Assembly (NCBI GenBank): GCA_016946835.1
Contig: JACVTC010000095.1
Location: 297,501-359,500, forward strand
Direction of reading: 5' to 3'
DNA: 62,000 nucleotides
Source of the DNA: Neocallimastix lanati (nom. inval.)
Taxonomy: Eukaryota; Neocallimastigomycota; Neocallimastigomycetes; Neocallimastigales; Neocallimastigaceae
Shown here: positions 25,201 to 46,743 of the stretch, piece by piece
How positions within the stretch are numbered: the stretch's first letter is position 1
Layout: every line of letters starts with the position of its first letter
The notes under the pieces: model-generated
Told to the model about the DNA's origin: nothing
Database searches by the model: none
Seen by the model: the letters and a program-made list of their open reading frames with translations, nothing else
Program-made: the position numbers and the translations under genes

Positions 25201-28183
25201 TAAGATTTTCTAGATGAGAATTATGTTCATTTTCATTGGCGGACTTTCGATCTCTATCTCCTTCTCCTTCTTTTCTGTTAAGAGTTTCCTCATCCATTTC
25301 ACCGGTCAAAATGGCTTCTTGTGATAAAATATCAAAACAAGTTGCGGAAATATAAGATACCTCAGTATCAGATGAACATAAAAAGACCAATAAAGCAATT
25401 TCTAAAACAATACTACAACTGTAACGATCTTGATTAATAATATCTTGATCAGAATGGTTTCTATGAATGGAAAGGTAGTTATTTCTCTTAAGTAAAAGAG
25501 ACTTTAATAATTTTAAACCTGTCTTAATAATTTGTAAAACCGATGAATCAACATCAGGTCTTGTTTCTAAAAGTTGTCTTGAAATATTAAGAATAACTTG
25601 TGATGATACTTTCCAGAAAGTTTCCATTAATTTAGTATGTTCCATTGACGTTCTTTCATTACGATTAGCTCTAACAAAGAATGGAATACCATTAATAATT
25701 TTACTATCTGGATTACCATTTGGTTGAGATACAGAATATTCAACTCTACTACTACCATCCCACTGTTCAATATTTTCAGGTAAGAATAATTTCTCCAAGA
25801 GTTCACAAGAACATCTTCCAGTGGAAACGTTGGTATCAAGAGCACAAGCAGTTAAACCATTAAATACACGACGAAGATGGTCACCATTATTCACAATATC
25901 ATGATTTCCAGCTAAAACAACATATGGACAAAGATTCCAAATCTTTAAGATATAAGCTACAATTTCTACCTTTTCATTAAATTCTTCCATTTGTAAACGT
26001 TTTTGTTTCTTATCAATGTTGATAGGTCTTGCACTTTCTCCTATGATATTTTCTAAAAAGAGACGTCTTAAGTTAGCACACACAGTAAGTAAAATAGATT
26101 CAGAAGGTGGATTCCATGGTAATTGATATGGTTCATTCGCAATACTATAGTAACTTTTAACCACAACGATCTTATAATAGAAAGGAACATTTTCTTGAAG
26201 TAAAGTTGTCAAAAGTGTCTTTCGTTTATTTGGATAACCGGCATAATATGGTAAATTAAGTTTAAGAAGTGAGGTTAAACAATCAATTAATAATTGTTGA
26301 TCAATAATTGAATCTGGTTGATTTATACTTGTTCTGGATACATCAAATAAACGATCCACTAATTCATTTTCAATATTTGGTATTAATAAACGTAATGCTG
26401 AACCATCTGCCTTACTAACAAATGTACTTGCTTTACATATATCAACATAAGAAAAAGCAGCAATATCTGATAAACGAGAACTCTTTAAACTTTTTCTTAA
26501 GTTTTCTAAAAATGCAGCTTTCTTTGCAAGACTATTATTTGATACATTGACATCATTGACTCCTATTTTAAATAATGTATCGGGACTAATAATTAAAAGG
26601 GAAGTCTGTAATGGCCAAAATAATGCCTTCTTTTTATTATTATCTATCAAACTTACGATAACATCAAATAATTTTTCTGAGCTTGTATCCATCTTAACTG
26701 GTTCCTTCCAAAGATTTCCAAATTCGAGAGGATGTATAATAATCCAATTCCAGATTGCTTTGCGTAGTAAAATTGCAGCTACAAATTGAGGAGTTTTCTT
26801 TAACCGCTTAAAACAATTGATAAACTCATTAATGAGAGTAAATAAACGACTCCTATTAAGACATAGCCATTCCAAAAGTCGTAACTCAGTCAAATCTGAA
26901 CTATTTGCTTCATTTAATTGTAAATTTGATGAAGCACCATTTGCTGAAGTAAATATATCACTTGGATTTGTGGATAACAAGTCTGATAAATCAGTATTAT
27001 TTGATTTAATATCAGAGTTGTTGTTGGATGCAAGACAAAGTAATCTTGATTTTATACGTTGAAATATTGGTAACCAGTTACTAGCAGATAAATAAAATAT
27101 GATTTTACCAGCATACTTTTGAATTTCTTTAAAGATTTCTAAAGATGCCATATTAGCATTATCATATGACGTAATTGAAGGAACAGGAAAATCTACAATA
27201 TTGGCAATAATTTCTTTTAAATCATAAATAGCTTTAAAATCTGGTAAACACGATGTAATTGAAGGATTTTCGTTATTGGTTTGAATATTAAAAATGTTAT
27301 GGGAAATATTATCTGAAACAATTTGAGTGGCGGAAGTTTGGAAAAATCTGATAATAACACTAAGAATATATTTTGCTAAATTATCATCAAATTCAGGAGG
27401 TGTTTCTATTTCTTTCCTTGGAGGTGGCTTTTTTTCTATGTTTATTGTTCTTCCACGAGGAGGTCTTACCGGTATTGTTGGATCATTTATTTCGCCATTT
27501 CTTCTTTTACTTTTGTCAGCATATAAATTATTCCAATTATAATACAAACATGAGCTAATAAGCTTCAATATAAATAACTGGGCTTGTAAATATTCTCCTT
27601 CATTTATAGGTTCATCAACAATTGGATTATTACCAATACTATTAATATTTGTATTATTAATATTACTTAAACTTACTATTCTTGTTATTGTATTCTTTTT
27701 TTTATTATTTATTTATTTATTAATTTTTTTAATAAAAAAAAACATTTTTTTTTATAATTTATAATAAGTATATTAAATAATATAATATATAAAATTATTT
27801 ATTAACAATATTTACTTTAAAAAAAATATTATTTACAATTTATAAAATATTTATAATATATTTGATTTCATATATTACCTTTGATATATTATCCAAAAAT
27901 TGTGTTAAGAATCCAATAACCTCTGGTAATCTAGTTTCCGATAATTTTATAATAGCTAGAATATTTTGTATAAATAATTCATCTGATTCTAAAGTTGAAT
28001 ATAATCCAGTTGGAAATTGCACCTAAAATTATTAAAATTAAATTTGTTATAAAAATAATAAATTTAAAATATTATAAATTTTATTCAGAAAAAAATTTTT
28101 AAAATGTTGATATTTACCCTATTGCATACTCTATTAATTAATGTAAATAATGTGATTGAATCTGAACCTTGTATTGTTGCCAT
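19286..28183 (-). CDS. NF1: Neurofibromin-type Ras GTPase-activating protein
   Basis: Three exons on the minus strand, 28183-28118, 28022-27879 and 27694-19286, all meeting at codon boundaries, give about 2872 residues, close to animal neurofibromin. The N-terminal helical region aligns with NF1 by eye (WNWIIIHPLEFGNLW, ALFWPLQTSLLIISP). The RasGAP domain spans about residues 1440-1690. It contains LFRRNSMATK, whose first Arg (about residue 1502) is the catalytic arginine finger, and FLRFFSPAIVSP. A Ser/Asn-rich linker follows, then a Sec14-PH module (about 1835-2095; FYEGGTSKERNPVFYLIARR). RPGDVPGTLLNMALLNIGSE opens the HEAT-like C-terminal part. The protein should switch off Ras by speeding GTP hydrolysis at membranes. 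The presence of the Sec14-PH module and an unbroken 8.4-kb last exon indicate an intact gene. Introns are 95 and 184 nt (GTAAAT...TAG and GTAATA...AAG). Confidence 0.95.
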
Positions 28184-29582
28184 TTTTTTATAATTAAATA
28201 TATCAATTATATTATTTTATTATTATTATTATTATTTTTCTATTATATATACCTATAATTAATATAAATATTTAATAAAAATTAATAAATATCATTAATA
28301 TATATCGAAAAACAAAGTATAATAAATAAATATTATTAATATATCGAAAATCAGTATAACAAATATTAATAATACACTGAAAATTTAATAAAGTAAACAA
28401 ATATTATTCTATTTAATAACAGCAATTCATTGAATCATTATATAAATAATAATAATATAATATTATACTTGATATATTTAAAACTTCCTCATATTATAAA
28501 TAAATCTGTAAAATGTTATTATTATATAATCTTTTATTTATTATTTTCTATTGTTTTTTATTATGTCATGAATAATTTTTTTATATTCCATCTCTATAAA
28601 AAGATATGATACATAAAAATATATATTATATTCTTTCATTGAAATCTTTAATAAATCTTTGTTTACATTTTTATTTTATTTTATTTTATTTTATTATTTA
28701 TTTATTTATTTATTTATTTGTTTATTTATTTATTTATTTATTTATTAATTAATTAATTTATTGATAATTTTTAAAATTAATACTTTTGACTTTATTATTT
28801 TTTTTCTTTCTATTTTTTTTTCTTTCTATTTTTTTTTTCTTTCCCTAATGCTTTCTTTATATTAATTTATCAATATTCATTTCAAAATATATAAAAAAAA
28901 AAAAAATAAAAATAAAATTGATTTATATTTATTATTTGAAATATTAATAGTTTTTAGCTTTTAGTTTTGTATATATATTTCTAATAACTTTTCTTTTGAA
29001 TTGTAGGGTTGATAAATTAATTAACATTTTCATATTTTCAAATTCTACTCCTACAATACGAATTTTACAATTCCAAATTTATTTTCTTTTTTTTCTCTAA
29101 ATCAATACAATTATTTGATAAAAATAATAATGAATATATGTCCATTATTTATTTATTAATAATATAAACATTATTTTTTATTTTTTTTTATGAATTCAAA
29201 CTGACTAGTAACAGAAAAAAAAATAATAAACATATTCTAATATTGTTGTCAACACTATTAAAAATATTTTATTGATTTTTCATTTAATTTTCATTTGGTT
29301 ACCAACTTTTACATTGTTATTATAATTTGCCTTATAATTTTTTAAAATTATTATAGTCTATATTTAATATTTACAATATGTATAAATAATTTGATTCAAT
29401 AAAATTCATATATTAAAGATTTCATATAAGTATTTTTTTTTATACTAACATTATTAAAATTACACAAAAAATACAAATAAACAAAAATAACACATAGAAG
29501 AAATGTATGAAAAAAGAAAATAAAAAAGAAAATAAAATAATAAGAAAAAAAAATATTATATATATATATATATAATCTATGA
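28184..29582. other. Intergenic AT-rich DNA upstream of the NF1 gene
   Basis: This must contain the NF1 promoter. It holds (TTTA)n at about 28688-28745 and a weak inverted pair around 29004 and 29052 (ATTGTAGG / CCTACAAT). No gene was seen on either strand. Confidence 0.55.
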
Positions 29583-29585
29583 TTT

Positions 29586-29620
29586 TTTTGGTTTTGGTTT
29601 TGGTTTTGGTTTTGGTTTTA
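29586..29620 (+). repeat. Short (GGTTTT)n hexamer tract
   Basis: Five consecutive GGTTTT units ending in a variant AGTTTT. The G pairs at six-base spacing resemble telomere-like or two-tier quadruplex repeats and are rare in DNA this poor in G. Function unknown. Confidence 0.8.
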
Positions 29621-29689
29621 GTTTTAATAATATGAAATAATATATTGCAAATATATGTTTTATATAATTTATATATTAAATTAATATTC

Positions 29690-29694
29690 TATAT

Positions 29695-29781
<87 letters not shown>

Positions 29782-29905
29782 TTTGTTTGTTTATTTGTTT
29801 GTTTGTTTGCTTATTTGTTTATTTATTTATTTATTTATTTATGTATGTATGTATGTATTTATTTATTTATATTTTTATTTATTTATTTATTTATTATTTA
29901 TTTAT
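29690..29905. repeat. (TTTA)n tetranucleotide repeat with TTTG and TATG variants
   Basis: About 200 bases of TTTA units. A block at about 29783-29820 changes to TTTG/TTTGC and another at about 29840-29858 to TATG, so point changes have spread by slippage. The open frame across it (mostly Leu, Phe, Ile and Tyr) is a repeat artefact. Confidence 0.9.
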
Positions 29906-30171
29906 GTATTTTTATAATCTTTATATATTAATAAAATATATTATAAAAATTAATTGATTATAAAATAATAAATTAAATTATTAATATAAATTAATATAAG
30001 TTTATCATTTGTATATATATTTTCATATAAATATCAAAACAAAAATTATGAATTGTAACTTTATTTAATATAAAATTTTAAAATGGATCATTTTTATTTT
30101 ATAATAGATTATATATGTAATCTAATATATTTTATTTTATTAATTCCATTTAAACTTGGTTAAGAAAAGAA

Positions 30172-31940
<1,769 letters not shown>

Positions 31941-32605
31941 ATAAATCTTTTTACTATTTTTATTAAATACAACAATCTTTTTCACTATCATTAATACAAT
32001 CTATTTTGTTATTATTCCAATCTTTTTTATTACTATTGAAACGTTTTTTTTATTATAAGCTTTTTTCATCTTTATTAGAATACGTAGAAAGACTAGTATA
32101 ATTCATTTTATTTACTCATTCATTTTTGTGTTTTTTATTTATTTATTTTTATTTTTTTATTTTTATTTTTTTTTTTTTTATTTTATAAATTACTTTATTT
32201 TGCATTTTTTATTTATCATTACATTGTTTTGTATGATTCTATAAAATATAAATAAAACGTTTTATGCTTTATTTAAAATTTTTATTTCTTTTATTTATTA
32301 ATTTACTAACCTATAATATAATTATTTATTAGTTAAGATTTTTTTATATTAAAAAAAATATTTCTAAATTATGATATTACATTTTTTTTTTTTATTATTA
32401 TATAATTTCAAATTATTTATTATTATTATTTTCTTTTCATTATTATTATTATTATTATAACTATTATAACTATTATAACTACTTTTTTTTTATATATTAT
32501 TTTTTTATTATTATTTTTTTTGGTTGTATATTTATTATTCATTATAATAAATATATATATATATATATTTTTAGGTTTTTGTAATATATATTTATTGTAA
32601 TATCA
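31941..32605. other. 3' flank of the 2219-aa disordered-protein gene
   Basis: AT-rich DNA with TTA and TTTTA runs and no recognisable exon or RNA gene. Confidence 0.55.
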
Positions 32606-39770
<7,165 letters not shown>

Positions 39771-41058
39771 TTAAGAATATATTATAAAAAAAAATAATTT
39801 TTTTTTTTTTTATTTCCTATTGTTTTTTTTTTTTGTTCCTTTTTTTTTTTTTTTTTTTTTTTTTGTTATAATTACTTTGTCTTATTTTATATTTATTTTA
39901 TATTTAATGATAAATAATAAATTTTCTAATGGTTTTTATAATGATGAAAATCAATTCATTTATTTGTTGTTGCATATAAATACAATTATTAATATTTAAT
40001 TGATAATTAAAACTTCATATAAAATATATAATTAGATATTTTAATGATGAATAATTCAATTATAAAATTGTATACTATGCTTCTATAAAAATATACATAT
40101 ATGTATATATTATATTAAAATATTAAATATATAATATAAATTTTTATATTATATTATAATCTAATATCTATTCCCTTTATATGTTGACTTTTTTTATATA
40201 CTATTATTTATATAATTAATATGATAAAAAAATATATAAAAGTATATTATTTAATATTAATAGAGTTGCTATTATTTTTTTTTTTTAAGTTATAGTAAAC
40301 AATTCTCTTTGATTTATAATTCCTCCAATTCTATGTATTTATTAATATATTCTACCCGATATAAATTATTTTTTATTTTTAAAAAATTTGTTGATTATTA
40401 ATAATATTATAATTTTTCTTTTTCTATATGATATATTGATATATCTAACACTCCTACAATATTTTGTTCTTTCTCTTCAATCTCAACTATTTTATATATT
40501 AATATAATAGAATAATTATCCAAAAATTTTATATTTTCTATCCACAATTTTTAAGTATATCCACAAAATATATATTAATTCATATACAATGTTTCCAACT
40601 ATTAAATATATATACATATATAAACATATATTAAAATATAAAAATTTTATAATAATAAAATGGTTTAATACTTTATTTTTTTTTTTTTTTCTTTTATTAA
40701 AATTAAATATATATATATATAAATTTTTCATTATTATTTACACTATAATTATATTATTATTATTATTGAAATATTACCAGTAATGATATTATAACAAGCA
40801 AAAAACAATAAAAATATTTTTATATATATTTTTTATTTGGTATATTGTATTTATTATATTATTAATTAATTGATTATATTATCTTTTCTATTATTTCAAT
40901 AATTTTATAATCAAATATCATTAAATTTTTTTTTTGTATTTGACTTGGAATATATGAAAATAAAGAAAATATAGTAAAATGAAATAACAATAAAAAAGTA
41001 TGAAAAAAATAGACAAGTAATAGATAAGGTATTGGTTATTTTTATGATATGAACTACT

Positions 41059-41111
<53 letters not shown>

Positions 41112-41316
41112 GAAAAAAATAATAAGAAGAATAAGAATAAAATAACAAAATATAATGTAATAATATTTATTAATATTATTATTAATTATATTGTTTATGT
41201 TAAGTCATCAATTATTATAATTATTATTCTTTTAATTATTACTGTTTTCGTCTATGTTTCGTTATATTAATAATGAATAAAAAACATAATAATAATAATA
41301 ATTTGAAAATTAATTG

Positions 41317-41353
<37 letters not shown>

Positions 41354-41712
41354 TGATAGTTTTTTTTGGTTTAATTTTCTGATTTAATTTTTAATCTAAC
41401 ATTAAAGAACGGTCCAACTATATTGCTTTTACAATGAATAGATTTTAATACATATTAAGAACTTAAAAACATATATCTAGTATTTAAAGAGAAAAAAATA
41501 AAGAAAAAAATAAAAAAGAATAGAAATATAAAAAAAAAAAAAAAGGTTAATAATAAAAAATAATACAATTATAATTAGTATTAAAAAAAAATTTTATAAA
41601 ATTTTATTTATTAATAATATTTAAAAATTCTATATTAATAAATTATTATTTATTTATAATATATACATATATTTTAAATTTATTTCTATCTTTAATTATT
41701 ATTATATGGATA
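39771..41712. other. Intergenic AT-rich DNA upstream of the disordered-protein gene
   Basis: Contains homopolymers and a (TTA)n run at about 41060-41111. Candidate frames here are short and consist of Ile, Tyr and Asn from repeats; none is supported. Confidence 0.55.
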
Positions 41713-42020
41713 TTATTACTTATTATTTATTATTTATTATTTATTATTTATTATTTATTATTTATTATTTATTATTTATTATTTATTATTTATTATTTAT
41801 TATTTATTATTTATTATTTATTATTTATTATTTATTATTTATTATTTATTATTTATTATTTATTATTTATTATTTATTATTTTATTATTTATTATTTATT
41901 ATTTATTATTTATTATTTATTATTTATTATTTATTATTTATTATTTATTATTTAATAGTTATTATTTATTATTTATTATTCATTATTTAATAGTTATTAT
42001 TATTTATTATTCATTATTTT
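41713..42020 (+). repeat. (TTATTTA)n heptamer satellite
   Basis: About 40 units of a 7-base repeat with one base-pair phase shift near 41880 and decay into variants after 41953. The same heptamer, as its reverse complement, makes a larger array at 51.8 kb. Confidence 0.95.
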
Positions 42021-42246
42021 ATTACTATTTATTATCTAATAATATCAAAAAAATATTTATTTCCAATAATAATCATTAATTTTAATATTAAGCATAATTT
42101 ATAAGACAAAAAAATATATAATAAATATATATATAAAACTAAATCATTATATCTTATATTTCTGAACTATATTATTATTTAAATAACTTTAATCACATAC
42201 ATATATATAATTCTAATTTAATATCCTAATAGGATATTATTATCTT

Positions 42247-42316
42247 ATAAATAAATTTTAAATTTTATAAAAAAAAATTATAATATTTTTTTTTATAAAA
42301 TTTAAAATTTATTTAT
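42247..42316. repeat. Perfect 31-bp inverted repeat (hairpin)
   Basis: Arms 42247-42277 and 42286-42316 are exact reverse complements with an 8-base loop. A second small palindrome (AATATCCTA / TAGGATATT) lies just before at 42221-42239. It may be a foldback element; no target duplication could be identified in this AT-only context. Confidence 0.85.
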
Positions 42317-42573
42317 ATATCTCACTTTATATAATTAATTTTTTTTAAAAAAAAAAAAAATTAAAATGTATCTACCATTATCTACTATTATAATTAACAT
42401 AATATAATATATAATAAAAGCTAAAAATAATTAATATAAATGTCATTAATATTTGCAGAAAAAAATTTATATAAATTTAGATTAAATATTGAAAATTAGT
42501 ATTTACCAAAAGTTAATGTTAAATATAGCTAAATGAATTAACCTTAAATTATATATTTTTATATATACATTTA

Positions 42574-42610
<37 letters not shown>

Positions 42611-43872
42611 AAATATAATGAAAATTAATGAATATTAACAATATATGCATATTTAAATTTATAAAAATAATTATATATGAATTAAATTTAAATTTATATA
42701 AAATAAATAAAGTTTATCGAGTTACTTAATGTATATATATATCAATTATCACTTTTTCATTATATCAAAACATAATTAAATAATAAAAAGGAAAAAGTTT
42801 TACAATATTAACTAAATAATTTGACAAAAAAAATACTGCTCGAATAAAAAAAAAAAAAAAAAAAAGTGTTATCTAATAATTCATTTAAAAAAAAAAAAAA
42901 TTTAAATAAGTAAATGTTATTAAATAAATAAGTAATATCATAACAAATTTGATATTTCTTTTTTTGTCTTAAAAAAGAAAAATGTATATTTATTAATAGG
43001 TAAATTATATTTTTTTTTTTAATTATTTATTGTTATATATCTATTGCAAAAAATATTGTTTTTAATAATTATTGTTGTTATTTATAAATATAATAAAATA
43101 AATGTATATTTCATATACTTTATCATCTATTTTTAAAAAATAATAATTTAAGTATCTATAGTAAATATGAAAATACGTTCCAAAATTTTTTAATATTAAT
43201 AACTTTGTAAAAAGTAAAATATTTATTAATTATTATCAAAAATATACAGATATTAATCTCAATATTATTTATAAATATATATATATATTTTTTTTTAATT
43301 CGAAATTTTAAATTCATTTATAAATCTAGTGACAACAAAAAATAATATTAAATAAAATAAAAAAAAAAAATATATATATATATATGTAGTTATAAAATAT
43401 GATATTGGGTTTTTTTTTTTTAAAAAAAAAAAAAAAATTTAATAAAAGTTTATATATAATGTTCTTGGAAATTTTTATTATCAAAAATAAATAAAGCATT
43501 CAATATTAATATATATAAATACACATATAATTTCAAATTTTTAATTCATTTAAAAATCTAATAACAAAAAAATATAAATATAAATATATAGATATTATTA
43601 ACTATAAAATAATAGTGGAGTTTTTACAAATAATTTAAATACATAATATATTACATATTATTAAGGTTACTATCATTGTTAATTCTAAGCATAATTTAAT
43701 TATATATTTACAATTATAATTTTGTTATAATTTTTATAAATTACTAAATATAATTTCGAAAATTTAATAAACTGAAAAACTTTCAGCAATAATTTTATTT
43801 AAAAAAAATAAAAATAATAAAAATAGAAATTTAATAAAATAAGAAAATTATATATTAATCTATACAAAAATA

Positions 43873-43903
<31 letters not shown>

Positions 43904-44297
43904 TTTAATATAATATAATTATTTTAAACAATTATAATTAACAAAAAATATTATTAACTAAAAAAAATAATAATAAATAAAGTAAAAATTAAATAAAAAA
44001 AAAAAATGCTTTTTAAAAATACAATTTCTTATATAAATAAAAGATTTCATTAAATCAAGAATATTTTATTAGATTATAATAATAAGTAAAACATTATGAT
44101 GATTTAAATTAACTATAAAGGATATTTTATTGGATAATATTAAGTAGATTAATTAATATTATATTAAAGAACTTAATTGTCTAATTCATAGTAAATCTAC
44201 TATTAATGTTTAAAATAAAAAATAAAATAAAATAAAATAAAATTAGTAGAACAAGTAGAACATAATATTATTTATTATTTACATAATTTTTTTTGTC
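42317..44297. other. Gene-free AT-rich DNA
   Basis: Homopolymers and TA runs only, apart from an (AAAAT)n run at about 44216-44242. No exon, RNA gene or conserved repeat was identified. Confidence 0.55.
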
Positions 44298-44640
44298 TTT
44301 CCAGTTTTTATCCTGATGATTGATATCAGGACAAACACGTATAAAGTTTCTGGATTGATCATGTGACTGCATTATAAATTTAAATAGAGCGATTTATCAT
44401 CCTCCCAAGGGTATTTTTCCCTATAAATGAGGTTGGTTTACGCGCTATGGTAAATGTTGCTGTTGCTAGACTATATAATTGCAAGTGCATAGAGCACTTG
44501 ACCTGTGGGAGGATTAGTGTAACTGTTCCTCTCTCGATGATGGTTCAAGGGATCATTGAAAAGAAGCCCTTTGTATAAAGCGATGTATAGAAAATATTTT
44601 TCATATTAGACTTGCTTAGAGAAATGACTAAATACAAATT
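44298..44640 (+). ncRNA. Candidate structured RNA / dispersed element, copy A
   Basis: An island far richer in G and C than its surroundings, with no open frame but several stems. These are TCCTGAT/ATCAGGA (44311-44317 with 44325-44331), a 9-bp stem ATCCTCCCA/TGGGAGGAT (44399-44407 with 44506-44514) closing about 100 bases, a 7-bp hairpin CAAGTGC/GCACTTG (44482-44488 with 44494-44500, loop ATAGA), and CGATGAT/ATCATTG around 44534-44557. From 44446 to about 44632 it aligns with 57542-57722. Shared words include GTTGCTAGACTATATAATTG, CTCGATGATGGTTCAA and GAAAAGAAGCCC. Strand is assumed from the loop sequences. It could be an RNA gene family, a SINE-like element or part of a larger mobile element; I do not recognise a known RNA class. 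Confidence 0.4.
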
Positions 44641-44785
44641 TATAATATATTAATAATTAAAGTTATTTTAAAAAATAATTAAATAAAGGCTTAATCGTTA
44701 TTGAATTTGACTAGTTTAAAAATAATAAAATATGTATTTAAATTTAAATTATTTAATTTTTGATTATTATTTTAACAAAAAAATA
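44641..44785. other. AT-rich spacer between structured element and MITE cluster
   Basis: Nothing recognisable; this is plain AT-rich DNA. Confidence 0.5.
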
Positions 44786-44794
44786 TTAAAATAT

Positions 44795-45000
44795 GGGAGA
44801 GTTGCATTTCCCCAAGTTGCATTTCGATAAGTGGAGTATTGATATAAATAAATGAATAAATAAATATTAATTCAAAATAACTTTTTTTAAAATTGTTTTT
44901 ATTCGATATTAATAATATTTAATTTTTATTTATTGATTTATTGATTTATTTAATAATTTTTAATTCGGTGAAATGCAATTTGGCGAAATGCCCCACACCC
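44795..45000 (+). mobile_element. MITE family 1, copy 1, with 9-bp target duplication
   Basis: A 206-bp non-coding element. Its ends are imperfect inverted repeats: GGGAGAGTTGCATTTC at the left and, as reverse complement, GGGTGTGGGGCATTTC at the right. It is flanked on both sides by TTAAAATAT (44786-44794 and 45001-45009), a direct 9-bp target-site duplication. A 9-bp duplication is typical of Mutator-like (MULE) transposons, so it may be a non-autonomous MULE relative. Further copies of GCATTTCG or CGAAATGC lie just inside the ends. Related copies are at 46744-46947 and 48653-48830. Confidence 0.85.
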
Positions 45001-45058
45001 TTAAAATATATCTTTAAAATTAAATATTACTTTATTATTTTATTATTATTTTATTATT

Positions 45059-45292
45059 ATCTATGCAAAAACTATATGCAAATAAACTTTAAAAACCCGT
45101 TTATTTTTTATTTTTTTTTTTTTTTTGAATTGTTTGGTTACTACATACTGCTCACTCCCAACTAATCTCGACAGCTCTTCGCAGCTCCACTGCGTTCCGT
45201 GCTCAATCTTCTCGCTTGTTTCCGTGAGCAGTATTGCGTAACGGTACTTCTGGGGTTTTTAAAGTTTATTTGCATATAGTTTTTGCATAGAT
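45059..45292. mobile_element. Foldback MITE with perfect 40-bp terminal inverted repeats
   Basis: Arms 45059-45098 and 45253-45292 are exact reverse complements. The interior carries a T tract and a GC-richer core whose own ends pair (ACTGCTCAC 45147-45155 with GTGAGCAGT 45224-45232), so the whole 234-bp unit can fold into one long hairpin. No coding capacity. No clear target duplication was found. Perfect arms in this fast-drifting DNA suggest recent insertion or gene conversion. Confidence 0.85.
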
Positions 45293-46116
45293 TTTGTATA
45301 AAAACCTGTATGTTTATTTTAATAATTGGAAGCCTATATCAAATATGATCAAAAACAGCAATGATTATATATAAATGATATAGTTTTGAAAGTTCAATTA
45401 ACGATACAGCTTTGATATTCAATTAACAAATATAGTTAAGTTGTTTAATAAATAATATAACTTTTATAATTAATTTGAACAATATAGCTATTATGTTTAT
45501 ATAAACTATATGGTTTTATAGTTAATATTAGTAATATATGCATATGTTTATCAATTAACAACATAGCTGTTTTGAACATTAATAATAATAATATAAGCAT
45601 ATATTGCTAATATATGGATATTTATGCTATGATTATGCTAAAACTATGCATATATATTTTATTTATTTTTTTATTTTATTTTTATTTTATTTTTTTATTT
45701 TTATTTTTTGATGAAAATGGTATAGTTTTTAGCATAGTTTTAACATCAAAACCCTATGATGTTCATATATTAATATATGTTCCAGAATGTTGATATATTG
45801 TATTTGTATGCCATTTAACAACAATAAATCGAAATATATAAACATAGTTGTTAAATGATGTTGTTTTTGAATATAAAATGCATATATTTGGCATTCAAAT
45901 ACAATCATACAACCATATTATTTATATATTTAATATTAATAATAATTGTTGTTATTATGATTTTGAATGCCTTGAACAATATAACTATAATTGCATATAT
46001 TTAACGATATATTTTGCATTGTTTTATTGATAAAATATAGCCGTTTTTGTTCAAAAAAGGCATTCAAAATCAGCATATTGCAATATTGTTCATATATTAA
46101 TAATTAAAATAATATT

Positions 46117-46149
<33 letters not shown>

Positions 46150-46442
46150 GTTTATAAAAAATATAGCGAATATTGTTATATTAATATATGTGAAAATATA
46201 GCTAAGTTAATTATTATTATATTAAATGTTATTAATATCATTAAATATTTTTTATTATATTAAATATTATTAATATCATTAAATATTTTTTATTATATTA
46301 AATGTTATTAATATCATTAAATAATTTTAAATATTATTTATTTATCATAATTTAAGCCAACTTTACATATGCCGTTTATTATGTCCTTATTAATATCATT
46401 TACAGCCATATTCCGAAATGCAACACTCCCATATAATAAAAA

Positions 46443-46740
46443 GGTATGTGCATTTCGCAATTGCGCATTTAATATATATAAATTATATATATATATAAAA
46501 AGAATATTTATTATTTATTAATATTCAATTATAAAAATAATTTTTTATAATTCTTTTTTAATAGAATATATTATTATTTCTTTGGAAATAGTTATTTAAT
46601 AATATTTAATTAAAAAAAAATATTATTATTTCTTTTAAAATAATTATTTATATATTTGTTTACGATTGTATAGAATATCTTAAAAATGTATGGCTTTATT
46701 TAAAAAATTATACGCCACATTACGAAATGCAACTCCCCCA
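46443..46740 (-). mobile_element. Diverged MITE family 1 relative, reverse orientation
   Basis: The left end GGTATGTGCATTTCGC and the right end CGAAATGCAACTCCCCC resemble the family 1 termini in reverse order. It abuts the next copy head to head with only AATA between them. A solitary end (CGAAATGCAACACTCCC) also lies at about 46415-46431. The boundaries are tentative and no target duplication is clear. Confidence 0.5.
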
Positions 46741-46743
46741 ATA

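Noticed and set aside
44446-44632. Group I intron or known snRNA identity for the structured element
   Set aside because: Some words recall group I P and R elements (AATTGC, GGTTCA) and U3 (GACTATA, GGGATCATT), but their order and the required pairings (for example P7) are missing.
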